The notes: generated by a model from the sequence alone, not told the origin. Positions 30,547 through 41,972 are shown, counted from the first letter of the stretch. The stretch is DNA of 64,000 bases from Fonsecaea monophora (GCF_001642475.1 NW_019174000.1:62001-126000), one strand, 5' to 3'. Program-made: numbers and translations.

Positions 30547-31989
30547 ATGTCCTACTCATTCACTGCGGAGCCTGCGCAGTCGCTTGACGAGCATCCCCTC
30601 TCCCAACACGCGCTTGGTCACGATGCCCAACAACCATTACAAGCTGAGGGACAACGGCATGACAGAGTTCTGCTCTCGCAACAGAATACTGGCAACATGT
30701 CAGGCTCTAGTACCATCGAGATAACCACCGCCCAACGCATGATCTCCGCCACTTGGGGGAGTATCTTGACCTCGCTGCTGGGTATGTCATGATCTCACCA
30801 TGATATACGACCAAACCTTACTGACTCTTCCACAGTGACACCGCTCGACGTCGTGCGAGTACGATTACAATCCCAGCAACCTCCTTCCCCCTCGAATCTC
30901 TCCCGATTTCCCGCCTACTCGACGAACTTCAAACACCTCCCGCCCGACCTGGGTGTCAACTCATGTTGTCGAGACGTGTTTTTTGTTGGAAATAATGGTC
31001 AGTTCTGCCTCGCAGGAAATGGCTCCGCGCAGGGGTCATCAGCAATCGCTGCTGAATGTGCCGTTGAAGAAACCCAACGAAGGACTTTCACTTCGACCCT
31101 TGACGGCTTGAAGAAGATTGCCAGGAACGAAGGCTATTCGACATTATGGCGGGGGCTTTCTCCAACACTGGTCATGGCGATTCCTGCCAACGTCATTTAT
31201 TTCACAGGCTACGACTGGCTCCGTTACCATCACAACAGTCCGATAAGAAAGATCTCCTCTGATACCTACGCTCCTCTCGTTGCTGGTTCCATTGCACGGG
31301 TAGCAGCTGCTATTTCGGTTTCGCCCATCGAAATGTTCCGAACTCGAATGCAAGCGACATCTGGAATCGACACGGGTGTATTTAAAGAAACTTTACTAGG
31401 GCTGCACCGCATGACCCAGACACAGGGATACACATCGCTATGGCGTGGGTTGACACTGACCATGTGGCGGGATGTGCCCTTTTCCGGCATCTACTGGTGG
31501 GGATACGAAGCGATCCGCAATAAGTTGACCGATGCTCGCCAAGTGGCCAAAGGCCATGATCTCGATCCTGCCCGCTCCATGACCAGCGGACGATCAGCTC
31601 AAGCTGACGAAAACCACACAACTACCTTTGTCGACAGTTTCGTTGCAGGTGCGGCTTCTGGCGCTGTTGCTGCTTTTGTCACCACACCATTCGATGTGGG
31701 TAAGACTCGTCAACAAGTTTATCACCATGCTGGAGACGACGCCCCCTCCGTGGTGGCAGCACGAGAGGCCGCCAAAGCCGGAAAACATATCCCAGAAGAG
31801 CTCTCGATACCACGCTTTCTTTACCATATTTGGACCGAGGAAGGCATCAGTGGGCTTTTCAGGGGTTGGGCCGCTCGATGTTTGAAAGTCGCGCCAGCAT
31901 GCGCAATCATGATTAGCAGCTATGAAGTCGGCAAGAAGTGGGCGAAGACGGTGAACGAAAAGAAGGAGGAGAGGAAGGCTATGTCTTGA
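30547..31989 (+). CDS. MTM1: Mitochondrial carrier, MTM1/SLC25A39-40 type
   Basis: Two exons, 30547-30781 and 30836-31989, coding 462 residues. The three carrier signatures P-x-[DE]-x-x-[KR] are present: TPLDVVRVRLQ, SPIEMFRTRMQ and TPFDVGKTRQQ, each opening an odd-numbered transmembrane helix, with the matching EGYSTLWRGLSPTL and GYTSLWRGLTLTMWRD matrix-helix motifs. A long N-terminal extension of about 65 residues and a large first matrix loop with Cys (NSCCRDVFF, then AAECAVEE) are typical of the Mtm1/SLC25A39 branch. Members affect mitochondrial manganese/iron use, and mammalian ones import glutathione. The exact substrate here is inferred. The intron splits the Val codon before TPLDVV. 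Confidence 0.88.
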
Positions 31990-32522
31990 CTTTTTGGAGG
32001 TCTGGTGAACTCCCATCTCAAGAAGGAAAACGGCGAATGGTTTCTGGGACGACTACGAGTTGATTCGATGACTTGTACCAACATCAACAGGCCTGTTTTT
32101 GCGTCTAATGTACAGCACTAGTTAGGCGTTGGTGGACTTTTGAGCTAGAGTGTTATTGACTCCTCCCTCAGGGAAAGGGAATTACAAGGCTGAAGCTGTT
32201 TAAATCTTTTTGTCCGTTCCATTCCCCCTTTTCTATCTATCGTTGGCGGCCTCCTAGAGCTTGTAAGTGTGGATAAGGAGCCTTGTTAACACCAAGAATT
32301 CCCCAAGCAGGGTATCTCCAGTTACAGTGTTTCGGCTTTGTCGGCAAACCAGAGTTCGAAGTACTCGAGATTCCTCACATTACCTCTACTATCACTCTCC
32401 CACTGGACGCCACTATCATATGAGCAGGTCGACACGGACCGAATAGCCTCAGTCAACTCTACCAGACTCATTCATCCACGTAGTCATCCATCCCCCCTGG
32501 AAAAGCGCTTGCCCTTGCGCTA
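31990..32522. other. Convergent 3' intergenic region
   Basis: This lies between MTM1 (+) and the VWA gene (-). Nothing recognised. Confidence 0.5.
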
Positions 32523-34788
32523 TTATAACTGGGAAATCAGCGCGGTCTGAGCCGCCGTCGAGGCCGCGACTTTCACGCCGCCCAAAGCCAGGTCCTGCGC
32601 GACATACTTCCGCACGAGGGCGTCGCGCTCCTGCTTCTTCCGCCGGGCGTAGTCCCGGTCGTTGAGCGGACAGCGCGGGTCGAGGTCCGGTCCCGCGCAG
32701 GTGTGCGGCATCGCGGGGTCGGGACACCGGTGCTGCCGGAGCAGCTGGCGCGGCTGGTTCAGCGGGCACTTCGGGTCGACGCACGTGCAGGGGTGGCTTG
32801 TTCCGTCGTCGCCGCATACGTGGGTCGTGGACGCGATCGGGCATCTCTTCCGGTAGCACGGGTGCGATGGCGGGATGTGGTGGTGGTGCTCGTCCCCGTA
32901 TGTCCGGAGGCGCATATGTGCGTGCGGGTGGTGTTCGGGCTCATTTTCAGGCGGAGGCTCAGGCTGGCCGGGGTCTTGCGGGTCGGTAGGCGGCTCATTG
33001 GGATCTTGTGGCTGGTTCGGGTTTGACGGTTGATTGGGTTGTGATGGTTGGTTAGGGTTCGAGGATGGGTTCGACGGTTGGTTGGGATAGGACGGCTGGT
33101 TCGGTGGGTTGCCATTCTGGTACGGAGGGAGGTCGTTCTGAAAAGGAGGCTGACAGGGCGGGTTGGCATTGTGCCAAGGTGGGCCACAGTGGTTCAGCTT
33201 GGCCGGTGGGTTCGAGAACTGCGACGGCGTATCGTAATTGTCGTCGCTGGGGACGTCTGAACAGGAGTGTTCATCCCAGTCGCGGTCGTGATTATCAGTG
33301 GTCCTCGGCGGGTTAGGTGGCTGACCATGCGTTGGTGGTAGGGCCGGCGGGAAGCTGAACCATGGTATGCGAGACGGATTGTGCCCCGGTATCTCTCGCG
33401 ATGTTGTCTGTGTAGGGTGCTTCGGATCTTGCGGGCAATCTGACGGATGGTCATGAAGAGGGTGGCGTTTCCCGTGCCTCTTGTAGCAGTATTTGTGGAG
33501 CAGATAGGCGATCACGCCCAAGATGACCAGTCCAACCACGCTGCCAACAGAACTCTCGACGATTTGGGGGGTGTTGTTGTGCTTCGGTTCGTCGTCGCCG
33601 ATAACGCCGACTGTGCAGTTCTCGGGAGGCAGGTTCGACGTCACCCCGACGACGAAGATGGAGTTCTTGTCGGCCCTGTCTGCCGTGACCTTGACGTCGA
33701 TCGTGCCGGTACTGGGAGCGACGACGGAGAATCCACTGGAATAGTAACTGGAGTAGTAGTCCGCTTCGCCTTTGGCCAGAGTCTTGCTCCCAGACACGAT
33801 TTGAACCGCTAGGGTGCCGGCATCGACGCTTTGGACATTGAACGTCAGCTGCTCCTTGGATCTTGCGCTGTACGACATGGTCTGCGTCTCAGAGCCTGAG
33901 ATGAAGTGTGATGCATCGAGACCAGCCAGTAAAGTGGTCGTGTCTCCGTCCGGGTTGTCGTTCCTCGTAAGACCATTGACAATGATGCCGTCGATAAAAG
34001 CCTTTGAGGCATTATAGTTCTGTATGGTAAAATATCTTCCCCCGGAGTTCATGATCGCAGCAAGGACGTCGGTGTCCTGTAGGCTAGAAGATGAGTCTAG
34101 AAATCCGAATGCCACTCTGATACCGAGGCCGCTAGCACGGTTAATCTGACCCACGAGATCCGAGGTGCTATAGTCCTGAGAGAACAGTCAGCAATACAGC
34201 AATAACATTTGAAGAGGTCGTGGTGGTCAAGATGTTTGTAGGAAGTAGATAAAAAAAGGGGTTGCTGAGAAAGCAAGCCAAAATAAGGACAGGTCAATAT
34301 CAATATCTACATACCTCTCCGTCCGTGAAGACTAGGATTCCACTTCGACCAGAGGTGTCTCCCGTATTGACAGCGGTGAGTTGCTTAATGGCCATTTGAA
34401 CACCACCTGCAATATAGGTGCCGCCATCTGCGCCGATCCCTGCAAGCGAGCTTGCAGCTGCACCGGGGTCTCCAAGAGGGTAGTCTAGATAGGCTTCATC
34501 GTCAAAGTTGATGATGGTGACTTTGTCTTGTTTCTGGGTGCTGGTTACCTCGTCCTTGGAAATAAGCCAGTCGAGAACCATTTTTGCAGCGCTGAGTCGA
34601 TATAGGTAAGGATCTGATAGTTCCATAGAACCAGAGCTGTCAATCACCAGGGCGACCTTGCGATCGCCATTGTTTGAATTGGCTCGCAGGTTGGTACAGA
34701 CCGGTGCCGAATCTCGTGGAAGGAGATAAGCATCGGCAATGCTCGCGAAAAGAACGACACATGGCAGAACCAGAAAGAAGGGATACAT
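32523..34788 (-). CDS. Type I membrane protein with extracellular VWA domain and Cys/Pro-rich tail
   Basis: Two exons, 34788-34315 and 34175-32523 (139-base intron after FTDGE), coding 708 residues. Residues 1-20 form a signal peptide. The VWA domain (about 44-230) has an apparently complete MIDAS: DSSGSM 50-55, a Thr in GGTYIAGG, and the Asp of FTDGE 154-158. A beta-rich ectodomain follows with Asn-linked glycosylation sites. One transmembrane helix is at about 367-384, followed by a basic stop-transfer stretch. The cytoplasmic part of about 310 residues starts Pro-rich, continues as NQPSNPNQP-like repeats, then a His cluster, and ends in a Cys-rich stretch with repeated CP and DPxCPLN motifs. 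No named fungal family comes to mind. VWA domains bind ligands through a divalent metal, so an adhesion or sensor role is a reasonable inference only. Confidence 0.8.
32620..33180 (-). repeat. Low-complexity coding repeats (NQPS-type and CPLN-type) of the VWA protein
   Basis: Between about 32980 and 33180 the gene encodes imperfect Asn-Gln-Pro-Ser repeats. Between about 32630 and 32860 it encodes a repeated cysteine pattern (RCP, THxC, DPxCPLN, twice or more). Confidence 0.75.
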
Positions 34789-36273
34789 CTTGACAAGGAC
34801 GATGGTGTTGCCCCGGGTTGGCTGTCTCGACCAAAGTCAACGAGGGTCGCGCCGACTCTATATGGTCGAGGAGATTGCCTTTCGTCTGGTCAGCAGCCGA
34901 GATTCTGGCTGGAAGAGACGAAAAGACCCCATCTGCTGGCTGGCTCTGTAGATGGCCATTTGCGTCGAGGCAACTTCCACACGAGGGAGTGGTAGTATAC
35001 GAGGTGCACTTGGCAGGAAACATGCGGTAGGGGATGAGATTGACTGATTGGGAAGAGAAGCAGAGTCTCGACCAACGGTTGGTCAGGGGCTGCTTGATCA
35101 CGGGTGCAAGGTAACAGACGTAATGCGCATTTTCAGACGCTGTGGCTGGGACTGTGACAAACTATTGAGCTGTTGAAAGCGGCGTTCGTATGGTGACCCT
35201 GATTTCTCGTGTTGTCTGCGAAGTCACTCTCGATTCAGACGCGACTGGTCGAATAAAAGGAGGTAGGACTGTTGTAGAATCCAGCCTTGCTGTCAATGAC
35301 CCCTCGAGTCCTCGTATCGTGGGGGCCAGGTCTGTTAAAGAGAGTTGCAACTCTCCCTGTGGCGTTTCTAGACCATCTTCAGCTCTTTCCATGACGGTGT
35401 ATATCCATGTGTTCTCGGTAGCTTCACTGAAGCTAGTCAAACCACATGAGACTCAGCCTTATAACGGTCTTGGCTGCGATCTCCCGCTCTGTATATGCTT
35501 GGTTCCACAGCTCGATTCTTTCCCCCAATAGCTCATGGACATCAGGGGTAGACATGGGAGTGGGCACATGGGCATGGGTATCCCTCGCTACTAAGCATGG
35601 GACTCACCATGTAGGACTTTGACACATTGGTAGCCGCCGAAACTACACATCTCAAAGCTGGCCAACAGGCTGGCCCTGTGGAAATTGGACAAGGCAGAGT
35701 TTCGCTTGGCGAGGACAGTTGAGTGTTTGTGAGGCTGAGAGATGCACCCAGAATCCAGGTTGCTTGATGTGGACGGGAGCGCCTCAAGCCTTGACAAGGG
35801 CCTTGGCACGCGCCAAGACATCGACCGGAATGGGCATGGAGGGGCCCCTTCAACCCCTTATTCCGACATCGAGAGTCACTATTGGCCCTGTTAGACTTCA
35901 TCCCTCGTATCTATCTCAGGAGACTATACGTTCCAAATATATCGGCAACCTGGCCTGCCATCCAGGATGTGTGCCTTGAATGTTCGTATTTCTGCAGCCC
36001 TTTGGCGGTGGCAATTTCCCATTCTGCTGTACGAAAGATTTCTCTTGTGTAAGTACCATGTTTGTCAAGAACCAGGGTATTTCCTGCTGCTGCATAAATA
36101 GGAGCGCTTCCTGTTTGAATATCCATTGTGACTCAACCCATCCCGTTCCTTGTTCACAGAGATTTCAAGTCGCTCGTTGATTCTACTTCCATATCGTCCA
36201 CGTACCGTTCTAGCCAAGTCACCATCCTCTGCTCTGAACCTATCCGGGACTTCTATATACTTATCAAGGCATC
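34789..36273. promoter_or_regulatory. Long divergent region VWA protein/MARVEL protein
   Basis: About 1.5 kb between two outward-pointing genes that both encode membrane proteins. Open frames of 60-150 codons occur on both strands but I cannot support any as a gene. Confidence 0.5.
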
Positions 36274-37050
36274 ATGTCTTCCGGAGAGGGGTACTCTGTT
36301 GTGCCTGTGCAGCGCATCTTCTTTCCTTTCAGGATTGTCCAGATGATCTTGACCGTTATCGTGTTTGGGATTGCCTGCTATCACCTTTCTCTAGCACCGA
36401 ACTATGATGTGAGATACCCGGCTTGACTCTACAAGTTTTTACCTGACACTTGTAAGGCTGGCGGCATTAGCCTTTTCACAGGTCTCGCCAGCATCATCTT
36501 TCTGATCTACTGGTTCGTGGCCAACAGCCCAGGCAACACCCATCTTTACAATTACTGGGCTATTTTTGCTGTCGAGCTCTTCGTCCTCATCTTTTGGCTC
36601 TGTACCTTTGCCCTCACAGCCGACAAGGTCGCCCTACTTGTCCAGGCTACAAGCTACACTTCAAGCTACGACGGCGTCGACTATTCCGGCGGTGGGAGTG
36701 ATGGTAGCGGTTCGGTCTGCTACGCCGGAGTCTGCGTCAACTACAAGAGAGACCTCCATGACAAACGTGGGCTTGTCAAACGATCGACTGATCCCCTCTC
36801 TGCGACCATGTATGTCGCCCTTGCGCTTTCAGTCATCAACTTGTGAGTATTAGGGCCCTTCGTTCGTCAGTGTCCCTGCCTAATAGAATGCAGCATCCTG
36901 TTTGGCGTCACCTTCGTCCTATATACGATCAACTTGTTCCGTCACCGGGCTGCTCTCTCCAGTCTCAAAGGCAACAACATCGCCATGAACAATGGTCATG
37001 GATCGGCTAGCCGAATGGAGAAGGGAGTGGTCGTCAATGGACACCAGTGA
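36274..37050 (+). CDS. MARVEL-like four-helix membrane protein
   Basis: Three exons: 36274-36408, 36457-36842 and 36894-37050, coding 225 residues. Four hydrophobic helices are visible: RIVQMILTVIVFGIACYHL, SLFTGLASIIFLIYWFV, YWAIFAVELFVLIFWLCTFAL and MYVALALSVINFILFGVTFVLYTINLF. An extracytoplasmic Tyr/Gly/Ser-rich loop with two Cys lies between helices 3 and 4. This is the MARVEL layout found in fungal plasma-membrane and vesicle proteins (Nce102/Fhn1-like relatives). The fold is a confident guess, the role is unknown. The first intron uses a TAAG acceptor with a good CTGAC branch site. A nearer AG would make the intron too short. Confidence 0.8.
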
Positions 37051-37408
37051 AAAGAGAGTTTTGGTGTCGAGCTCAACCCTGAGATACCGTCATGGTCATT
37101 AAGAGAGAGTCAGGACATTTTTCTGTGATGTGGTCATCTATATCTGTGTTTATGAAGGGGTTGTCATGTTAAGAGGCCTATATGAATGAATCAGGACAGG
37201 TTATGTACGTACGGGATGACAGACATAAACCAACGAACGTGGTCTCATTATCATAGAGACGAAGGAATCTAAAAGCGGCGCGACCCAACCTGGAAACGCC
37301 AAGGCTGACTCAACGCGCTCCAGCACCAATGCCGCCCTAGTCAATAGGCCAGCCAAGTGTCCATTGTCGACCAGATTACATTCTTGATATGACTTTCGAC
37401 ATGCAAGA
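37051..37408. other. Intergenic region MARVEL/SWF1
   Basis: 358 bases, tandem genes. It contains an upstream ORF at 37389-37430 that overlaps the SWF1 start codon in another frame. Confidence 0.5.
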
Positions 37409-38820
37409 ATGGGCGTTATACGGACTATAGGTATTGTAGTGCTCAGCATCTCGTTCGTTGTCTTCGTTGCTCTCTTTGGTCGACTACCCGTCTTCAGGTA
37501 AGCGGGATTTTCCCCTCCCCTGAAGATCCTTCAGCCTCAACTTCTTACATGTTCTCTGCAGGAGGACACCTGTTGCTTTTCTCCATCGACTACTATGGCG
37601 GCATATTCCGAATGCTGTCATCAGCGTCGATGAACGGCTTACCGGACGCCGTCTAACGCGTAGTCTCGCGAAGGCGGGCAATTATCTCATGAATGAGAAA
37701 CATCCTATTGTTCTTGTATGTTCAAGGATCAGGTGTTGAACAGGCGAGAAACCGGACACTTGCTCACCAACGCATCTAGATCTTCTTTGTCCTCTTACAA
37801 CTCATCGGCGAAGTTCTCTTCATTCCAGCAGCATGGAGCCGTCTTTCGACCAAGCAAATAGCAGTGCTGCCACCTCTGATTGTTGCTCCTTTGGTGTTTC
37901 TGTACCTTTCTGCCACCACGTCCTCGAACATCACTGCTGAGAACCACCGGGCGGCAATGTTGGCTTATCCCTATGACTTTGCTCTCTTCCACCCGGGCTA
38001 CTTCTGCTCCACCTGCCGATTTGCAAAACCTGCAAGGTCTAAGCACTGCTCTCTGTGTAAGGCTTGCATTCAGAAACAGGACCACCACTGCATCTGGATC
38101 AACAACTGCGTGGGAAGGAACAATTACCTGTGGTTCAATCTTCTCCTTGTCAGCATAGCTGTACTACTATTCTATGGGTCACATCTTGGTTACGCCTTGC
38201 TTGACCGAAGACTTCAGGACCAACTGGTGCCGCCGGCGCTGACAAAGGCCAGTTTCACGGCCAAGCGGTGGAGCACCCGGATGACCTGGAACGAGTATGC
38301 CCACGCCTGGGCCTGGGCTATTGCCATGGAATGGCAGATCGGGGCCGTCATGATGCTAGCTATGATGTGTATCCCTTTGGCGTTAGGGTTTCTAGCCTAC
38401 CACATCTATCTCATCTGGGCGGGGATGACTACGAACGAGAGCTCCAAATGGAGTGACTGGAAAGAAGACATTGCGGATAAGGTAGTCTTTCGGGCGGAGA
38501 TGACCAGGCTCAGAGAGACGTATCCACCTTTACCCGAGGACGTTGAACCACTTGATAAGGACGTGAAATGGCCAGAAGGCGTGCGGGCGAAGTGGTGGCT
38601 CGTGAGGACGAGAGATGGCAAACCACCGACGAGGAAACCCCCAAGAAAGAGTGTAAATGGTGCCAGTGTCGGGAGGCCTGAAGCGGCAGAAGGTAAACAG
38701 GGTGAGGAAGAGGTGCCGGACGAGCGGTGGGAACTTGTTTCTTCGATCGCAGAGGTCGAGAACCTGTATGACCTGGGTTTCTGGGACAATTTGTGGGATG
38801 GGCTGTTCAATCGCGGGTGA
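37409..38820 (+). CDS. SWF1: DHHC palmitoyltransferase SWF1
   Basis: Three exons: 37409-37497, 37562-37715 and 37780-38820, coding 427 residues. The N-terminal transmembrane helix is in exon 1 (IGIVVLSISFVVFVALFG). The cysteine-rich domain FCSTCRFAKPARSKHCSLC...DHHC has the catalytic DHHC at 182-185, followed by IWINNCVGRNNYLWF. Two more membrane helices follow. The cytosolic tail contains the conserved NLYDLGFWDNLWDGLF end. Yeast Swf1 sits in the ER and palmitoylates SNAREs such as Tlg1. That assignment rests on the N-terminal extension and the IWINNCVG form of the core. Both introns sit in the N-terminal membrane region. Confidence 0.87.
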
Positions 38821-39248
38821 GGCTATCTGATTTGCAGCACGAAGAGATGATCTTGCGGCGTCGATGTCCTTGTGGTGGGAGTTACAGCGGATGTACAGTA
38901 TATATCATATGCGCTCGATTCTCGAGCACTTCAACCGCTCAACCAAATCGCGAAAAAAGGTTCCTCTACCATAGACCCCCGGCTCCTTGACTGTGTTATC
39001 GTGACTTGAAAGGAGTGTTGTTTTTCCTGTGGTGGTCTGCGTTGGTGCAGTGAGTCCTAAAATAGAAGTCGAGGCGTGTACAATCGTATCACGTGAAATG
39101 GTGCCGCCTTAAGCCATCTTGCGGTGTATTTCCCAAATCTCAACCCCAATTCAAGTTGGAACCGCGTTTGTGGCATTCTCGTACGACTTTCGATTGATCC
39201 GGCGGCGAATGTCATTGCCTGATCCCCGCAGCTTCAGGATGCTTGCCA
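38821..39248. other. Intergenic region SWF1/RAD17
   Basis: About 430 bases. It contains a CACGTG at about 39090 and an out-of-frame ATG at 39239 that opens a 24-codon frame overlapping the RAD17 start. Confidence 0.5.
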
Positions 39249-41972
39249 ATGGCTCCTCGACCTGCCAAACGGCAGCGCAGATCTACCATCGTCCTTTCAG
39301 ATGGCGGCGATGAAGATTTGGACGTTCCGTCTCCCAAACCTAGCAGGGCGAGCTTACAGCGGGAAATCACGCTCGATGGCAGGACGTCTGCGACAGTGTC
39401 TCCGGTAAAGTCTACAACGACCAGGTCTGCCTCCAGAAAGGCCGCCGCGAAACCTTCACCGACATCCTCCCCCGAGAAAGCGAGAAAGAATAATAGCAAA
39501 GTCAAGAACGAGGTGGAAAAGAACAAGTCGCTTCACAACTTCTTCCACAAGGCGACAGAAGAGCAGAGATGGAAGAGAAAGTCCGAGACGCCAGATGTGG
39601 AGGTGGAAAATAATGGCGAGTTGAGCGATGCCATCGAAGACGACGATCTGTCGGATGAAACCTTGGAGGAACTGGGGCTCCGTAAACGCGTTTCAAACAG
39701 CAGTGCGATCAGACCATTACCAGCGACGCAGTCTACAGCAGTGGCATCCAAGCGCAATGACAGCGGCGGGCGGTTTTCCTCGTCCCAGAGATTCGTTAAG
39801 CCGGCGGCAACAGACGGAAATCTCAACACTTTTGGGACCCCATCTGAACTTGACAACCACGATCTCCGGCCGTGGGCAGACCGCTATGGTCCTACCAGTC
39901 TTGAGGAGCTTGTGGTCCACAAGAAGAAGGTGGCAGATGTTCAGAATTGGCTGCAGGCCAAGTTGGACGGGCGCAACAATCAGAAGCTGTTAGTGCTCAA
40001 AGGCCCCGCGGGCAGTGGGAAGACTACGACCCTCGGTCTGCTTGCACAATCTCTGGGCTTACAGCTCGTCGCATGGCACAATCCTGCTGTATTGGAAGTG
40101 GGTGCGGGAAACTCGATGTCCGCTCAATTCGACGACTTCTTGAATCGGGGCGGTCAGTTCAGTAGCCTGGCTTTCGACCAGGGTTCTTCAGACGGGTATA
40201 CAACCAAAGGAGACTCGAACAGTCGACTGCTTGTGATTGAAGAATTTCCAGCAACGATGACGAGATCCTCGAGTGTTCTCCAATCGTTCAGATCCGTCAT
40301 TCTGCGCTTTCTCGCACAAGCTAACGGGTCTCGTTCCACGTCATTTCGTGGCCAACAGGATGCAAAAGATGTTTCCCCCCCTGTGGTCATCATCATCTCC
40401 GAGACTTTATTGTCGTCTTCCACGGCATTGACGGACAGTTTTACAGCTCACCGACTGCTGGGCGCGGAGATCTTAAATCATCCCTATGTCACCACTATGG
40501 ATTTCAACCCTGTTGCGCCTACATTCGTCACAAAAGCGCTCGATCTAGTGATGAAGAAGGAAGCGAGAGAATCACGTCGACGCCGGGTCCCGGGTCCGGC
40601 CATCCTCGCAAGACTGGCTGAGATGGGCGATGTCCGTAGTGCTGTGAACTCCCTCGAGTTCTTATGTGTGAGAGGAGGCGATGGGTCCGAATGGTCCGGC
40701 ACGGTTGCGGCGAAGGCGAAACGGTCATTGAAGAACAAGGAGAATTTGCCAATGACTGAGGTGGAAAAAAACTCTTTGCAACTGGTTTGCCAGCGCGAAA
40801 CAACTCTCGACATGTTCCACGCTGCAGGTAAAATTGTCTACAACAAACGCGAAGATCCCCGTGTATCGGACACTAGAGCCCAACCACCCCCGAAGCCACC
40901 GGATCATCTCATGCATCTTTACACTACAAAGGCGTCCCAAGTGGATATCGAAGCCTTGCTGAACGAAACAGGCACAGACATTCAGACATTCATTTCAACA
41001 CTACACGAAAATTACATCCTGTCATGCAATGGTGATATGTTTGAGGAGTGTTTCGATGGTTGTTCTGACATCCTCTCCACGAGTGACATTCTGAATCCCG
41101 AGATCCGCCAACTTCGACGGCGCCATAACAACTCCAATCCAAATTTCGGGATAGTGCAGCCAAATGTCCAGGCAGGAACTTCGGACACGCTCCGGCAGGA
41201 CGAAATCAGCTTTCAAGTTGCCACGCGAGGCCTGTTATTCAATTTACCATATCCGGTTAATCGAGCGGCGGTCACGGTACCAGGCGCTAAAAGAGGAGAT
41301 TCATTCAAAATGTTCTACCCTGCGAGCTTGAGACTGTGGAAACCCATCGAGGAGACAGAGGCCCTCCTGGAGACGTTTGTCTATGGTGGTGACATCCGGA
41401 TTGGCAGATCTCACGACCCTTCTCTGCTTACGAGCGGGATGGGGCAACTGTTTACTAGTGATGATAGGGGCGTTGCGAATTGGCGAACGAAAGAGCTCGC
41501 GCTGGACCACGCTCCCAGCAGCTCTTCGATACAAGTCAAAGAAGAGGCGATAGACACAGCAGCCCCCAATGTCATTGTCGAGGACTCAGAAAATACCGAG
41601 ACTAGCCCACCGCCACTGATCGTCTATTCCAAGGACACGTTGACGACTGAGCTTCTGCCGTATACGACTCGCATACTCGCGGCAAGGAGACAGGATACCA
41701 CCACCCTGGAGAAGATTACCAAGTTCAAGCCTACCAGCTACCTTTCCACCGAGGAGGATGACTTTGAAGAAGACGATCTGGCTACAAGTATCACCACCAC
41801 AGTCGGTGACAGGGTTGGAAGAGCGCCACCTTCCACTCTGGCTCCCGGGAATGCAAAAGGAGCACTCAGCTCGACGCAGGGTTTGAGGGATCCGAAGAAC
41901 GACGTGCCCGCAGTGGCCGCTGTGGGCGTGGAGAAGCTGTACATCTCCGACGACGACATCGAGGACGACTGA
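39249..41972 (+). CDS. rad17: RAD17 checkpoint clamp loader (RFC-like)
   Basis: 907 residues, single exon, first in-frame ATG at 39249 (CCAATGGCT). The N-terminal 200 residues are basic and Ser-rich with a PIP-like box NKSLHNFF at 92-99. The AAA+ core follows: RPWADRYGPTSLEELVVHKKKV, Walker A GPAGSGKT 252-259, and a Walker B variant LLVIEEFP. The lid and C-terminal helical collar come next, then an acidic tail. Rad17 (budding yeast Rad24) with RFC2-5 loads the 9-1-1 clamp at DNA damage and activates the checkpoint kinase. The VHKKKV segment after the Tyr-Gly-Pro motif separates it from Elg1 and Ctf18 loaders. Confidence 0.92.
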   Translation: MAPRPAKRQRRSTIVLSDGGDEDLDVPSPKPSRASLQREITLDGRTSATVSPVKSTTTRSASRKAAAKPSPTSSPEKARKNNSKVKNEVEKNKSLHNFFHKATEEQRWKRKSETPDVEVENNGELSDAIEDDDLSDETLEELGLRKRVSNSSAIRPLPATQSTAVASKRNDSGGRFSSSQRFVKPAATDGNLNTFGTPSELDNHDLRPWADRYGPTSLEELVVHKKKVADVQNWLQAKLDGRNNQKLLVLKGPAGSGKTTTLGLLAQSLGLQLVAWHNPAVLEVGAGNSMSAQFDDFLNRGGQFSSLAFDQGSSDGYTTKGDSNSRLLVIEEFPATMTRSSSVLQSFRSVILRFLAQANGSRSTSFRGQQDAKDVSPPVVIIISETLLSSSTALTDSFTAHRLLGAEILNHPYVTTMDFNPVAPTFVTKALDLVMKKEARESRRRRVPGPAILARLAEMGDVRSAVNSLEFLCVRGGDGSEWSGTVAAKAKRSLKNKENLPMTEVEKNSLQLVCQRETTLDMFHAAGKIVYNKREDPRVSDTRAQPPPKPPDHLMHLYTTKASQVDIEALLNETGTDIQTFISTLHENYILSCNGDMFEECFDGCSDILSTSDILNPEIRQLRRRHNNSNPNFGIVQPNVQAGTSDTLRQDEISFQVATRGLLFNLPYPVNRAAVTVPGAKRGDSFKMFYPASLRLWKPIEETEALLETFVYGGDIRIGRSHDPSLLTSGMGQLFTSDDRGVANWRTKELALDHAPSSSSIQVKEEAIDTAAPNVIVEDSENTETSPPPLIVYSKDTLTTELLPYTTRILAARRQDTTTLEKITKFKPTSYLSTEEDDFEEDDLATSITTTVGDRVGRAPPSTLAPGNAKGALSSTQGLRDPKNDVPAVAAVGVEKLYISDDDIEDD

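Noticed and set aside
39249..41972. Elg1 identity for the clamp loader because of the PIP-like box
   Set aside because: The Tyr-Gly-Pro...VHKKKV segment and the Walker region match RAD17 rather than Elg1.
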